The notes below the pieces were generated by a model that made no database searches, had not been told where the DNA came from, and worked only from the letters and a program-made list of their open reading frames with translations. From Salinivirgaceae bacterium (GTDB lineage Bacteria > Bacteroidota > Bacteroidia > Bacteroidales > SZUA-534), in assembly GCA_016342715.1 (NCBI GenBank), contig JAEINW010000010.1, forward strand, positions 1-53,216: a stretch of DNA of 53,216 bases. The letters run 5' to 3'. The first letter of the stretch is position 1, and every line of letters begins with the position of its first letter. Below, in pieces: positions 44,349-52,884 of the stretch. Position numbers and translations under genes: made by a program.

Positions 44349-45263
44349 TTGACTCAAAAAAAAAATACCTTAGTCGTTCTGATTGGCCCAACGGGCATTG
44401 GAAAAACCGATTTGAGTATTCATATTGCACAAAATTTGCAATGTGAAATAATTTCGTGCGATTCTCGACAAATGTATCGCGAATTAAAAATTGGCACAGC
44501 TGCACCTGAAGCGAAGCATTTAAATGCAGTGCCCCATCATTTCATCGGAAATCTTTCTATTCATGATTATTATAACGCCAGTGAATTTGAATTTCAAACA
44601 CTTGAATTAGTAGACCAGCTATTTACAAAAAATAATTTTGCTTTAATGACAGGTGGGTCGGGTTTATATATTGATGCTGTAGTAAAGGGTATTGATGAAC
44701 TGCCAACTATTGACCCGGAAATAAGAAATAATTTAAAATCAAGGCTTAAAACCGAAGGATTAGATGCTTTAATTGAAGAATTAAAAAATGTTGATCCCAA
44801 CTACTACGAAATTGCCGACTTAAAAAATCCTAAACGCATATTAAAAGCCCTTGAAATTTATACAATAACCGGAAAAGCCTATTCTACCTTTAGAACTGAC
44901 ACTATTAAAGAACGCCAGTTTAACATTATCCAAGTAGGTCTAAACATGGATAGAGAAGAACTTTATGATCGAATTAACTTGAGAGTTGATTTGATGCTTG
45001 AAGCTGGACTCATTGAAGAAGCGAAACAATTCCATCGATATAAAAACTTGAATTCACTAAACACGGTAGGTTACAAAGAATTATTTGGACATTTTGACGG
45101 CGAATATGATCTCGATGAAGCCATTCGTTTAATAAAACGCAATTCACGAAGATATGCCAAAAGGCAAATGACCTGGTTTAATCGCGATAAAAGTATTAGC
45201 TGGTTTCATCCAAATCAAATTGATGAAATTATGGCTCATATAAGAAAATTAAGTTTGATATAA
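44349..45263 (+). CDS. miaA: tRNA dimethylallyltransferase
   Basis: MiaA transfers a dimethylallyl group to A37 of tRNAs that read codons starting with U. The 304 residues are normal. It starts at a TTG. The P-loop 'GPTGIGKTDL' lies near residue 12, 'IISCDSRQMYRELKIGTA' near 33-50, and the DxxxG-like 'MTGGSGLYIDAVVKG' near 101-115. The conserved 'NTVGYKEL' is near 237, followed by 'RNSRRYAKRQMTWFN' near 261-275. It follows the pRiA4b-like gene by 9 bases. Confidence 0.96.
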   Translation: MTQKKNTLVVLIGPTGIGKTDLSIHIAQNLQCEIISCDSRQMYRELKIGTAAPEAKHLNAVPHHFIGNLSIHDYYNASEFEFQTLELVDQLFTKNNFALMTGGSGLYIDAVVKGIDELPTIDPEIRNNLKSRLKTEGLDALIEELKNVDPNYYEIADLKNPKRILKALEIYTITGKAYSTFRTDTIKERQFNIIQVGLNMDREELYDRINLRVDLMLEAGLIEEAKQFHRYKNLNSLNTVGYKELFGHFDGEYDLDEAIRLIKRNSRRYAKRQMTWFNRDKSISWFHPNQIDEIMAHIRKLSLI

Positions 45264-45323
45264 ATCCTAGCTCAATTTTCTTTTAAATTCTTACTTTTAC
45301 TGCTCAAATTAATATATCAAACC

Positions 45324-46475
45324 TTGATAAAAAATATTACCATACTCGGTCCGGCTTATCCTTTTAGAGGAGGAATGGCTGCTTTTAATGAGCGCATGGC
45401 TTATGCCTTTTTAAGTGAAGGCTACCAAGTAAAAATTGAAAATTTCAAATTACAATATCCAAAATTTCTGTTCCCAGGAAAAACTCAATATGCAAATTGG
45501 ACTGCGCCAGAAAACCTTAACATTGAATCAGAAACCAATTCAGTAAATCCATTAAATTGGATAAAAATTGGAAATAAAATACGCCGACAAAAACCAGATT
45601 TGCTAATTATTGGATATTGGTTACCCTTTATGGCACCATGTATGGGAACTATTGCCAAAATAGTTCGGAAAAACAAGCATACTAAAATTGTTTCGGTGCT
45701 GCATAATATTATCCCGCACGAGAAAAGGTTAGGTGACAAAATGTTCTCAAATTATTTTGTTAAGCAAATAGATGCCTTTGTATCTTTGTCAAAAAGTGTA
45801 CTTAGCGATTTAGAAATATTTGACAAAAACAAAGCTCGGGCATTCAGTCCTCACCCACTTTACGATCATTACGGAAAAATTATTGGTAAAGAAACAGCAC
45901 AGGATAAGCTAAAAATTGACAAACAATATAAATATGTATTATTTTTTGGATTAATTCGCGATTACAAAGGACTTGACTTGCTAATTAACGCCTTTACCGA
46001 CAAACGCTTCAAAGAAAAAAACATTAAATTAATTGTTGCTGGAGAATTTTATTCGAACCCCGAATCGTATTATAAATTGATTGAAGACAATCATTTGCAA
46101 GATGAAATTATTCTACACGATCGATTTATTCCCGATCCTGAAGTTGCAAACTATTTTTGTGCTGCCGATATAATTGCCCAACCCTATAAATCGGCCACAC
46201 AAAGTGGAGTTACTCAAATAGGATTTCATTTTGAAAAACCCATGCTTGTTACGAATGTTGGGGGTTTGTCTGAAATAATTCCAAACAACAAAGCAGGCTA
46301 TGTTGTAGATACCAATTCAAAAGACATTGCCGATAAGCTAATTAGTTTTTTTGATTTGAATAAACACGATGCCTTTGTTGAATTTGTAAAGCAAGAAAAG
46401 AAAAAATACTCTTGGACAAATATGACAAAAACTATTTTAGATTTGTACCACAAAATTGATGACAAAAATGAATAA
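45324..46475 (+). CDS. Glycosyltransferase family 4 protein
   Basis: A 383-residue glycosyltransferase with two Rossmann domains. 'GPAYPFRGGMAAFNERMA' at about 9-26 is the N-terminal nucleotide-side glycine-rich loop. 'VLFFGLIRDYKGLDLLINAF' near 209-228 begins the donor domain, and 'ADIIAQPYKSATQSGVTQIGFHFEKPMLVTNVGGLSEII' near 282-320 holds the EX7E-like region in which the first Glu is not obvious. It starts at a TTG because no ATG is placed to give a full N-terminus. It overlaps gmhA by about 17 bases at its 3' end. The genes likely serve envelope polysaccharide synthesis. Confidence 0.85.
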   Translation: MIKNITILGPAYPFRGGMAAFNERMAYAFLSEGYQVKIENFKLQYPKFLFPGKTQYANWTAPENLNIESETNSVNPLNWIKIGNKIRRQKPDLLIIGYWLPFMAPCMGTIAKIVRKNKHTKIVSVLHNIIPHEKRLGDKMFSNYFVKQIDAFVSLSKSVLSDLEIFDKNKARAFSPHPLYDHYGKIIGKETAQDKLKIDKQYKYVLFFGLIRDYKGLDLLINAFTDKRFKEKNIKLIVAGEFYSNPESYYKLIEDNHLQDEIILHDRFIPDPEVANYFCAADIIAQPYKSATQSGVTQIGFHFEKPMLVTNVGGLSEIIPNNKAGYVVDTNSKDIADKLISFFDLNKHDAFVEFVKQEKKKYSWTNMTKTILDLYHKIDDKNE

Positions 46476-47046
46476 TATTCAAAAAATAATTGAACAATCG
46501 ATTCAAACAAAACAGCAGATTATAAATAATACTCAATTAATTGAAACGATTGATAAAATTACCACCGAAATAATTAATTGTTATAAAAATGGTGGCAAAG
46601 TATTGTTTTGTGGCAATGGAGGAAGTGCCGCCGATGCCCAACATTTAGCAGCAGAACTTTCGGGTAGATTCTATTTTGATAGGCCACCCTTAGAGGCTGA
46701 AGCATTACATGTAAACTCATCATATGTTACTGCTGTAGCTAATGATTATTCGTACAACGAAGTTTTTTCAAGGTATGTTTCTGGCGTAGGAAAGCCTGGC
46801 GATGTTCTTATTGGATTTTCGACTTCAGGAAATAGTCAAAATATTATTAATGCTTTACTTGCTGCCAATGAAAAAAACTTAATAACTGTTGGCTTCACTG
46901 GTGACACAGGCGGCAAAATAAAAGATGTTGTAAATTATTTAATTAATGTTCCATCCAACGATACTCCAAGAATTCAGGAAGCACACATTATGATTGGACA
47001 CATTATTTGCGAAATGGTAGAATCTGGATTATTTACAAGAAAATGA
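46459..47046 (+). CDS. gmhA: D-sedoheptulose-7-phosphate isomerase
   Basis: GmhA converts sedoheptulose 7-phosphate to D-glycero-manno-heptose 7-phosphate, the first step of ADP-heptose synthesis for lipopolysaccharide. The sugar-isomerase (SIS) domain includes 'GNGGSAADAQHLAAELSGRF' near residues 51-70, a hallmark of GmhA, 'GFSTSGNSQNIINAL' near 117-131, and the metal-binding 'EAHIMIGHIICEMVE' near 175-190. About 195 residues is normal. The start may be the ATG at 46459 or the ATG at 46468; both overlap the upstream glycosyltransferase, suggesting coupling. It closes the plus-strand set. Confidence 0.95.
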   Translation: MTKMNNIQKIIEQSIQTKQQIINNTQLIETIDKITTEIINCYKNGGKVLFCGNGGSAADAQHLAAELSGRFYFDRPPLEAEALHVNSSYVTAVANDYSYNEVFSRYVSGVGKPGDVLIGFSTSGNSQNIINALLAANEKNLITVGFTGDTGGKIKDVVNYLINVPSNDTPRIQEAHIMIGHIICEMVESGLFTRK

Positions 47047-47048
47047 AC

Positions 47049-47146
47049 TACCTCGCTGCAAGCAAACGAGGTATCAAAATAGTAGGCCTTTTGTTTTCTC
47101 GCAGCAAGCTGCGGGGAACCGACTATAAGGAGCTCAACGAAGTTAA
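47049..47146. repeat. Palindromic element between convergent genes, shared with 17.5 kb
   Basis: TACCTCG (47049-47055) pairs with CGAGGTA (47067-47073). CTCGCAGC-AA-GCTGCGGG (47098-47115) is a second, tight palindrome. AACCGA..GAGCTCAACG..AGTTAA at 47117-47146 is nearly the same as 17551-17579. There is no T-run after either hairpin. It lies between gmhA and the convergent GT2 gene. Confidence 0.65.
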
Positions 47147-47166
47147 TATGAACCTACATTATGGGA

Positions 47167-48117
47167 TTAAATCTCTTTGTCAACATGATATTTATTTCTA
47201 TCGTTTCCACTTCTGGCAACTAGCTCCCCAATAAAACCACTTAAAAACAATTGAGTTCCAATAATCATGCACACCAATGCCAGATAAAAGTATGGACTTT
47301 CAGTAACCAACATTGCTTTCTCCCCCTGAGATAAAACAATTAGTTTTTTAGCTCCCACAGCAATTGCAGCAAAAAAACCAATCATGAAAACAAACATTCC
47401 CCATGTTCCAAATAAGTGCATGGGTTTTTTCCCAAAACGTGTAATAAACATTACCGACATCAAATCTAAAGGACCACGAATAAAACGTTCAATACCAAAT
47501 TTGGTTTTGCCGTATTTGCGTTCCTGATGTTGTACTACTTTTTCAGTTATTTTATCGTAACCAGCCCATTTTGCAAGAACAGGAATGTAACGATGCATAT
47601 CGCCATAAACCTCAATACTTTTTACCACTTCATTCTTATAAGCTTTTAGTCCACAATTAAAATCATGAAGCTTAATACCGCTCATACAACGAGCTGTCCA
47701 GTTATAAAATTTGCTTGGTAAATTTTTTGAGAAAATCGGATCAAATCTTTTCTTTTTCCATCCCGATACCAAATGATATTTTTCTTTCATAATCATATGA
47801 TACATTTCAGGGATTTCTTCGGGATTATCTTGCAAATCAGCATCCATGGTAACCACAACATCACCTTCGGCTGCTTCAAAACCTACGTATAAGGCAGCCG
47901 ATTTTCCATAATTTCTACGAAATTTCAACCCACGGATAGCGCCATATTCTTTTGATAACAATTCAATTTCTCGCCACGAAGAATCAGTACTGCCATCGTC
48001 AATTAACAAAATTTCGTAAGTGAAATTATTGTCATACATAACTTTCGCAATCCATGCTACCAATTCGCTTAGTGATTCTTCTTCGTTATATAATGGAACT
48101 ACAATACTTAAATTCAT
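47167..48117 (-). CDS. Glycosyltransferase family 2, ArnC/DPM1-like, with two membrane segments
   Basis: A 316-residue GT2 enzyme. The GT-A fold spans about 1-220, with 'VPLYNEEESLSELV' near 7, 'LIDDGSTDSSW' near 37, 'GFEAAEGDVVVTMDADLQDNPEEIPEM' near 77-103 (the DxD metal site), and 'KRRFDP'-like basic loop and 'NCGLKAYKNEVV' near 155-166. Two hydrophobic segments near 232-255 and 272-300 place it at the membrane. It probably transfers a sugar to a polyprenyl phosphate or an envelope lipid. It lies 13 bases after the DUF4199 gene. The ArnC-type class is inferred from the layout only. Confidence 0.88.
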   Translation of the reverse strand: MNLSIVVPLYNEEESLSELVAWIAKVMYDNNFTYEILLIDDGSTDSSWREIELLSKEYGAIRGLKFRRNYGKSAALYVGFEAAEGDVVVTMDADLQDNPEEIPEMYHMIMKEKYHLVSGWKKKRFDPIFSKNLPSKFYNWTARCMSGIKLHDFNCGLKAYKNEVVKSIEVYGDMHRYIPVLAKWAGYDKITEKVVQHQERKYGKTKFGIERFIRGPLDLMSVMFITRFGKKPMHLFGTWGMFVFMIGFFAAIAVGAKKLIVLSQGEKAMLVTESPYFYLALVCMIIGTQLFLSGFIGELVARSGNDRNKYHVDKEI

Positions 48118-48130
48118 AGGGATATATTGA

Positions 48131-48670
48131 TTAGTTATTTTCTTTGTTTAATAGATTGAATGGTGTTCTAATAAAAACTGCCAAAACAAGACCGATTAGT
48201 ATTCCAATAATATTCTGAAAAAAGAATACCATAAAAGCCATTGTCCCAGGTGTTAGTGTAGTTTGATACAACTGAATTAAGGAATCTACTTGATCTTGAC
48301 TAAAAGCATTATTCTGTGAGTAAGCCATTCGTAATTGATCAATAAAATAAGATATTCCTTGGGGTTCAAGTACTAAATAATACCAATACGAGAAAAAAGC
48401 GTAAATAATTGCTGAGAATAAACTTAGTAAAACTGCAAAGCTCAATGCTGAACGATATAAAAAAACACCTTCAAAAACTTGATCACGATATTTTCTACCG
48501 AAAACCAACATTCCAAAAGTTAAAATTAAGCAGTTAAATACCGCCATTTGGTCGCCTGGGAAATGAATTTTCCCAAATTTATTCAAAACAAAAACGACCG
48601 CCGAAAAGGCCAGACCCAAATAGAGCCCATAAGTCATTGTAAATTTAATAAGTGTTTGATCAGTTCTCAT
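48131..48670 (-). CDS. DUF4199 membrane protein
   Basis: A 179-residue membrane protein with about four hydrophobic segments near 15-30, 42-58, 75-95 and 145-165. The N-terminal 'FTMTYGLYLGLAFSAVVFVLN' pattern and the family size fit DUF4199, which is common in Bacteroidota and often lies upstream of a GT2 glycosyltransferase, as here (13 bases). Its function is unknown, but the pairing suggests it supports the glycosyltransferase in the membrane. A TATATTTG box lies about 20 bases upstream. Confidence 0.8.
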   Translation of the reverse strand: MRTDQTLIKFTMTYGLYLGLAFSAVVFVLNKFGKIHFPGDQMAVFNCLILTFGMLVFGRKYRDQVFEGVFLYRSALSFAVLLSLFSAIIYAFFSYWYYLVLEPQGISYFIDQLRMAYSQNNAFSQDQVDSLIQLYQTTLTPGTMAFMVFFFQNIIGILIGLVLAVFIRTPFNLLNKENN

Positions 48671-48689
48671 ATGAAATATTCTTGAAGGG

Positions 48690-48697
48690 CAAATATA
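48690..48697 (-). promoter_or_regulatory. -7 box of the DUF4199-GT2 operon (TATATTTG)
   Basis: On the minus strand the box is TATATTTG, 20 bases before the ATG at 48670. A TTG at the usual 19-base distance is not seen. Confidence 0.45.
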
Positions 48698-48878
48698 CTT
48701 TTTTATAAATTATTTATGGTAAGAATTCAAAAATCAATAGTACATTTTCTTTTTATATGATATTTTAACCTCGAATTTTAAATAAATAAATAAAACACAG
48801 CGATATAACGCAATAAAAAAAGTTTAACATGCTGTTTTGTAAGGCTTTAAATAAGGTTTGATAATTTATTGCATTTTA

Positions 48879-48909
48879 TTTGCAGTGCTATTAATAATTG
48901 CTACTTTTG
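48879..48909 (+). promoter_or_regulatory. ffs promoter (TTTG-N19-TACTTTTG)
   Basis: TTTG (48879-48882) and TACTTTTG (48902-48909) are separated by exactly 19 bases, a full match. The RNA would start near 48912-48916, which coincides with the first paired bases of the SRP RNA. Confidence 0.8.
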
Positions 48910-48911
48910 TG

Positions 48912-49017
48912 GGCGGGTAAGTCTTATACGACTAGCTCCTGTGGAATCCCCCCAGGTCCGGAAGGAAGCAAGGGTAAACGGTTGAGCGGTGCGATGTAAG
49001 TAGCTTACCCGTTTTTT
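48912..49017 (+). ncRNA. ffs: Signal recognition particle RNA, small bacterial type
   Basis: This 4.5S-type RNA binds Ffh and guides membrane proteins to the translocon. The diagnostic apical region 'CCCAGGTCCGGAAGGAAGCA' (48951-48970) holds the GGAA tetraloop and the asymmetric loop bound by Ffh. The closing stem pairs CGGGTAAG (48914-48921) with CTTACCCG (49004-49011), and a T-run (49012-49017) ends it. The small form, lacking an Alu domain, is the usual one in Bacteroidota. A consensus promoter lies directly upstream. Confidence 0.95.
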
Positions 49018-49131
49018 ATTGGGTATAACTCATAAAACGGGCATTAAATATTGATTTTTCAAACAATCAGAAAAATGATATACATAACTTTTAATGCAAA
49101 GCATACGGACATAAATAAATAACCTGAACGT

Positions 49132-49848
49132 ATGAAATCAAAACTTTACAGCCTACCAATTGCAGGTGATATAATAGTTTACAAACATTCACAATCGAAA
49201 AAACTATCTATCAAGTTAAAACCGAATTCTATTCCAACGGTTATCATCCCAACCTTAATGACCTACGATATGGGATTTAGATTTGCTTGCGAAAAAGAAG
49301 AATGGATAGTGGAGCATATGGAGCTTTTATCAAAAAAAAAGGTGCCAAAATTATTAATTAATGAAAGCAACGGTTTTAAAACCCGATTCCATGAAATAAT
49401 AATTGTTAAACATTCAAAAAAGAGCATTCAGAATTTAAATCATGGAACGCAAATAAAACTTATGTTCCCTGAAAATGAAAATATAGATTCTACTGAAAAT
49501 CAAAACAGAATAAAAAATTTTATTCTTAACATATTAAGAGTTGAAGCAAAAAAATATTTACCCCTACGCACACAATTTTTTGCCGAAAAATACGATTTCA
49601 AATACAATCAAATATTTATAAAAAACCAAAAAACAAGATGGGGAAGCTGTTCAGGAAAAAACAACATAAATTTAAATTTGCACTTAATGCGATTGCCTGA
49701 ACATTTGTCAGATTTTATTATTTTGCACGAATTATGCCATACAGTTCACATGAATCATGGCTCAAATTTTCATGAGTTATTGAATCGTTTAACTGGAAAT
49801 GAAAAAGAGTTAAATAAAGAATTAAGAAAGTACACTACACAATTATAA
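49132..49848 (+). CDS. YgjP/DUF45-type metallopeptidase
   Basis: A 238-residue protein of the YgjP-like (DUF45, M48-related) family. The zinc motif HExxH is in 'LHELCHTVHMNHGSNFHELLNRL' near 198-220, with the third ligand probably the histidine in 'NFHELL'. The preceding 'KTRWGSCSGKNNINLNLHLMRLP' near 163-185 is the other hallmark of the family. Function is unknown in most bacteria. It lies 114 bases downstream of ffs and one base before pepT. Confidence 0.9.
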   Translation: MKSKLYSLPIAGDIIVYKHSQSKKLSIKLKPNSIPTVIIPTLMTYDMGFRFACEKEEWIVEHMELLSKKKVPKLLINESNGFKTRFHEIIIVKHSKKSIQNLNHGTQIKLMFPENENIDSTENQNRIKNFILNILRVEAKKYLPLRTQFFAEKYDFKYNQIFIKNQKTRWGSCSGKNNINLNLHLMRLPEHLSDFIILHELCHTVHMNHGSNFHELLNRLTGNEKELNKELRKYTTQL

Positions 49849-49849
49849 T

Positions 49850-51079
49850 ATGGAAAAAATATCAGAGCGTTTTATTCGTTATGCAAAAATAGATACTCAA
49901 TCGAACGAAGACTCAACAACCTGCCCAAGTACTAATAAACAATTCAATTTAGCCAAAGTGCTAAAAGAGGAATTGGAGCAAATGGGTGTAAATAAAACAG
50001 AATTAGACGAAAATGGATATTTGTTTGCCACCATTCCTTCAAATGTAAAACACAAAGTTCCCACTATTGGCTTTATTGCGCATCTTGATACGAGTCCTGA
50101 CATGCCAGCCGATAATGTGAAACCCATTGTTGTGAAAAGTTATTCTGGAAAAGATATCATTCTGAATCTTGAAAAAAACATTGTGCTATCACCCAAAGAA
50201 TCGCCAGAATTACTAAATTATGTTGGCCAAGATTTAATAATAACCGACGGAACTACACTTTTGGGTGCCGATGATAAAGCAGGAATTGCTGAAATTATGC
50301 AAACCGTGGAATATCTAACGGAAAATCCGGAATTTAATCACGGAACCATTAAAATAGCTTTTACTCCCGATGAAGAAATTGGCCGTGGAGCCGATTTGTT
50401 TAATGTGGAAAAATTTGCTGCTGAATTTGCATATACCATTGATGGAGGAGAAATTGGCGAATTAGAATATGAGAATTTTAACGCTGCACATGCTCGCATT
50501 ACAGTTACTGGGAAAAACGTACACCCCGGCGATGCAAAAAATAAAATGGTAAATGCCATATTAACTCAAAACCGTATTATTGGTTCCTTCCCAATTCAAG
50601 AAACCCCTAGATATACTGAGGGTTATGAAGGGTTTTACCATGTATTGTTTGTAAAAGGAAATGTTGAACAATCGGAATCGGAACTAATTATTCGCGATCA
50701 TGATTTAGATAAATTCAACGAAAAAAAGGTACGACTAGAAAAATTAGTTATCGACCTTAACAAAGAATTCGGTAACGACTATATAAAACTAGAAATCAAA
50801 GATCAGTACTTAAATATGAAAAAAATGATTGAACCTCATTTTCATATTGTTGAAACTGCAAAAAAAGCAATGGAATTAATAGGTATTGAACCAAAAATTA
50901 AACCCATTCGTGGGGGTACCGATGGAGCTAGACTTTCATATATGGGATTACCTACTCCCAACATTTTCAGTGGAGGTCATAATTTCCATAGCCGATATGA
51001 ATATGTTCCTGTGCAATCGATGGAAAAAGCACATGAAACACTTTTGAAAATAATTGAGCTTTACACAGCACAGAATTAA
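49850..51079 (+). CDS. pepT: Peptidase T (aminotripeptidase)
   Basis: PepT removes the N-terminal residue of tripeptides and uses two zinc ions. The 409 residues match the family. Metal ligands are recognisable: His and Asp in 'AHLDTSPD' near 78-80, Asp in 'LGADDKAGI' near 142, Glu-Glu in 'PDEEIGRG' near 174, Asp in 'TIDGGEIGE' near 197, and His in 'SGGHNFHSRYEYV' near 379. It probably shares a transcript with the YgjP-type gene. A terminator lies about 150 bases downstream. Confidence 0.97.
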   Translation: MEKISERFIRYAKIDTQSNEDSTTCPSTNKQFNLAKVLKEELEQMGVNKTELDENGYLFATIPSNVKHKVPTIGFIAHLDTSPDMPADNVKPIVVKSYSGKDIILNLEKNIVLSPKESPELLNYVGQDLIITDGTTLLGADDKAGIAEIMQTVEYLTENPEFNHGTIKIAFTPDEEIGRGADLFNVEKFAAEFAYTIDGGEIGELEYENFNAAHARITVTGKNVHPGDAKNKMVNAILTQNRIIGSFPIQETPRYTEGYEGFYHVLFVKGNVEQSESELIIRDHDLDKFNEKKVRLEKLVIDLNKEFGNDYIKLEIKDQYLNMKKMIEPHFHIVETAKKAMELIGIEPKIKPIRGGTDGARLSYMGLPTPNIFSGGHNFHSRYEYVPVQSMEKAHETLLKIIELYTAQN

Positions 51080-51139
51080 CTAATTATTTAAATATAAATG
51101 CGCAAAATAAATCTCATTTATACTGCGTTTCAGATGGAT

Positions 51140-51154
51140 AGTCGTGGTGCGACT
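51140..51154. repeat. Small hairpin in the pepT-aldolase gap
   Basis: AGTCG (51140-51144) pairs with CGACT (51150-51154). It lies in a stretch richer in G and C than its surroundings (about 51105-51165). This stretch may be a fragment of a dispersed element, but I cannot identify it. Confidence 0.3.
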
Positions 51155-51227
51155 TGCGGATTTAAGCTTAATAAAAAAAGCCATTTTTGAGTTCGAAAAA
51201 TTAGAGAATTCCTTACATAAATTACAA

Positions 51228-51258
51228 AGCCATTTCTGCAAACAGAGATGGCTTTTTT
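51228..51258 (+). terminator. Terminator in the pepT-aldolase gap
   Basis: AGCCATTTCTG (51228-51238) pairs with CAGAGATGGCT (51243-51253), with one wobble pair and a 4-base loop, followed by six T residues. It is about 150 bases past the pepT stop. Confidence 0.8.
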
Positions 51259-51322
51259 ATTATTAATTCTCTCGTTTTAATAAAATTAAGCCTATTAAAG
51301 AACCAATACAAAGGATTATTTC

Positions 51323-51330
51323 TATTTTTG
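51323..51330 (+). promoter_or_regulatory. -7 box of the transaldolase-like gene (TATTTTTG)
   Basis: TATTTTTG matches TANNTTTG and ends 25 bases before the ATG at 51356. The -33 element is not evident. Confidence 0.5.
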
Positions 51331-51355
51331 CACAAGCTAACTTAAAAATCAAATT

Positions 51356-52012
51356 ATGAAATTTTTCTTAGACACTGCAAACATAGATCAAATTAAAGAA
51401 GCGCAAGATTTGGGTGTTATTGATGGGGTGACAACAAACCCTTCATTAATGGCCAAAGAAGGCATAAAAGGAACCGAAAATATTTTAAAACACTACGTTG
51501 ATATCTGCAATATTGTAGATGGAGATGTGAGTGCTGAGGTAATTTCAACCGATTTTGAAGGAATGATTGAAGAAGGTGAAAAACTAGCTTCTTTGCATGC
51601 TCAAATTGTGGTTAAAATACCTGTGATAAAAGAAGGTATAAAAGCCATAAAATACTTAACCTCAAAAGGCATCCGTACAAATTGCACCTTAGTATTTACC
51701 GTTGGACAAGCTCTTTTAGCAGCAAAAGCTGGAGCCACCTATGTTTCTCCATTTGTAGGTAGATTAGACGATATATCACATGATGGTATGGAGTTGATCG
51801 CTCAAATTGTTGACATGTTTAACTACTATGGATTAAAAACTCAAGTCTTAGCAGCATCTATAAGAAATACTATGCACATAAATAAGTGTATTGAATTAGG
51901 TGCCGATGTGGCCACCTGTCCGCTTGAACCAATTTTAGGATTACTAAATCACCCCTTAACAGATAGTGGATTAAAAAAATTCTTAGATGATTATAACAAA
52001 TTAAATGGCTAA
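51356..52012 (+). CDS. Transaldolase/fructose-6-phosphate aldolase-like protein
   Basis: A 218-residue member of the small transaldolase (FSA/TalC) family, which moves three-carbon units between sugar phosphates. 'FLDTANIDQIKEAQDLGVIDGVTTNPSLMAKEG' region at 4-36 is the family N-terminal signature. The Schiff-base lysine is in 'IVVKIPVI' near 85. 'TLVFTVGQALLAAKAGATYVSPFVGRLDD' near 113-140 completes the barrel. Transaldolase and fructose-6-phosphate aldolase cannot be told apart safely here, but in bacteria of this type transaldolase in the pentose phosphate pathway is most likely. Confidence 0.94.
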   Translation: MKFFLDTANIDQIKEAQDLGVIDGVTTNPSLMAKEGIKGTENILKHYVDICNIVDGDVSAEVISTDFEGMIEEGEKLASLHAQIVVKIPVIKEGIKAIKYLTSKGIRTNCTLVFTVGQALLAAKAGATYVSPFVGRLDDISHDGMELIAQIVDMFNYYGLKTQVLAASIRNTMHINKCIELGADVATCPLEPILGLLNHPLTDSGLKKFLDDYNKLNG

Positions 52013-52015
52013 CAG

Positions 52016-52627
52016 ATGCTAATCAAGATATATCCTGAAAACCCAAATGAGCGAGAAATTCGCAAAGTGGTTGAAATTCTGAAAAATGGTGGCGTAATTA
52101 TTTACCCTACCGATACGGTTTACGGCATTGGTTGCGATATAAATCACCCAAAAGCCGTGAACCGCGTAGCACAAATCAGGGGAATAAATCTTGAAAAGGC
52201 AAATTTTTCATTTATTTGCCACGATTTAAGTCATTTATCAGATTATACCAAACATGTTTCTAACGATGTTTTTAAACTTATGAAAAGAAACATGCCAGGT
52301 CCTTTTACTTTTATTCTTGAATCGAACAACAACGTTCCAAAAATATTTAAAAGTCGTAAAAAAACGGTGGGTATTCGCGTGCCAGATAATATCATTATTC
52401 GTGAAATTGTTCGTGAATTAGGTAACCCTATTCTAACCTCTTCAATTCACGATGAAGATGATGTAATTGAATATACTACAGATCCAGAATTGATACATGA
52501 AAAATATATGGACTTGGTAGATGCGGTTATTGATGGTGGATATGGCGATAACGAACCGTCTACAGTAGTTGATTGCTCTACCGAAGAATTTGAAATTTTA
52601 CGCCAAGGGAAAGGCCAATTGAACTAA
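52016..52627 (+). CDS. YrdC/Sua5-family protein (YciO-like)
   Basis: A 203-residue protein of the YrdC/Sua5/YciO fold. 'GGVIIYPTDTVYGIGCDINHPKAVNRVAQIRG' region near 25-56 is the family motif that binds nucleotide and threonine in YrdC. 'FTFILESN' and 'KKTVGIRVPDN' follow near 97-128. True YrdC makes threonylcarbamoyl-AMP for the t6A tRNA modification, while YciO has a weaker known role. The sequence resembles YciO (for example 'NFSFICHDLSHLSDY'), so I leave the symbol empty. It lies three bases after the aldolase gene, likely co-transcribed. Confidence 0.88.
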   Translation: MLIKIYPENPNEREIRKVVEILKNGGVIIYPTDTVYGIGCDINHPKAVNRVAQIRGINLEKANFSFICHDLSHLSDYTKHVSNDVFKLMKRNMPGPFTFILESNNNVPKIFKSRKKTVGIRVPDNIIIREIVRELGNPILTSSIHDEDDVIEYTTDPELIHEKYMDLVDAVIDGGYGDNEPSTVVDCSTEEFEILRQGKGQLN

Positions 52628-52841
52628 TTTATTCATAAAAATTAGAAATAATATTTATGTCAGTAGACAAGTTCATATGTACAGACGCAGCAATTATACG
52701 GGCTTATTATATGTGCAAATTCTGTCAGGAGCTACGCGCGCTGACAGATTTGACCTGACAACGTCCGAAGGTCTTGTCAGCATCTCTCTCACGAAATGAA
52801 ACTAAGTAGTTAACTACTGACCTTCTAATAATATTTATACT
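52628..52841. other. Intergenic region with REP-like hairpins
   Basis: No gene is supported here. The main content is the paired hairpins at 52721-52780, reported as a repeat, in a stretch that is richer in G and C than its AT-rich flanks. A bidirectional terminator begins at 52842. Confidence 0.5.
52721..52780. repeat. Two REP-like hairpins in tandem
   Basis: TCTGTCAG (52721-52728) pairs with CTGACAGA (52741-52748), and CTGACA (52755-52760) pairs with TGTCAG (52775-52780). The two arms carry the same CTGACA/TGTCAG core, so this looks like a paired palindromic element. It lies about 110 bases upstream of a decayed IS200-like transposase. Confidence 0.65.
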
Positions 52842-52879
52842 AAAAAGAAAAGCGAGGCCAACACCTCGCTTTTCTTTTT
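52842..52879. terminator. Bidirectional terminator
   Basis: AAAAAGAAAAGCGAGG (52842-52857) pairs perfectly over 16 bp with CCTCGCTTTTCTTTTT (52864-52879) around a 6-base loop. A-runs and T-runs on both sides allow termination in either direction, most likely for the YrdC-family transcript. Confidence 0.85.
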
Positions 52880-52884
52880 ACCTT

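Noticed and set aside
43999-44505. A 168-residue open frame on the minus strand
   Set aside because: It overlaps the pRiA4b-like gene and miaA, both strongly supported, and its sequence shows no protein-like pattern.
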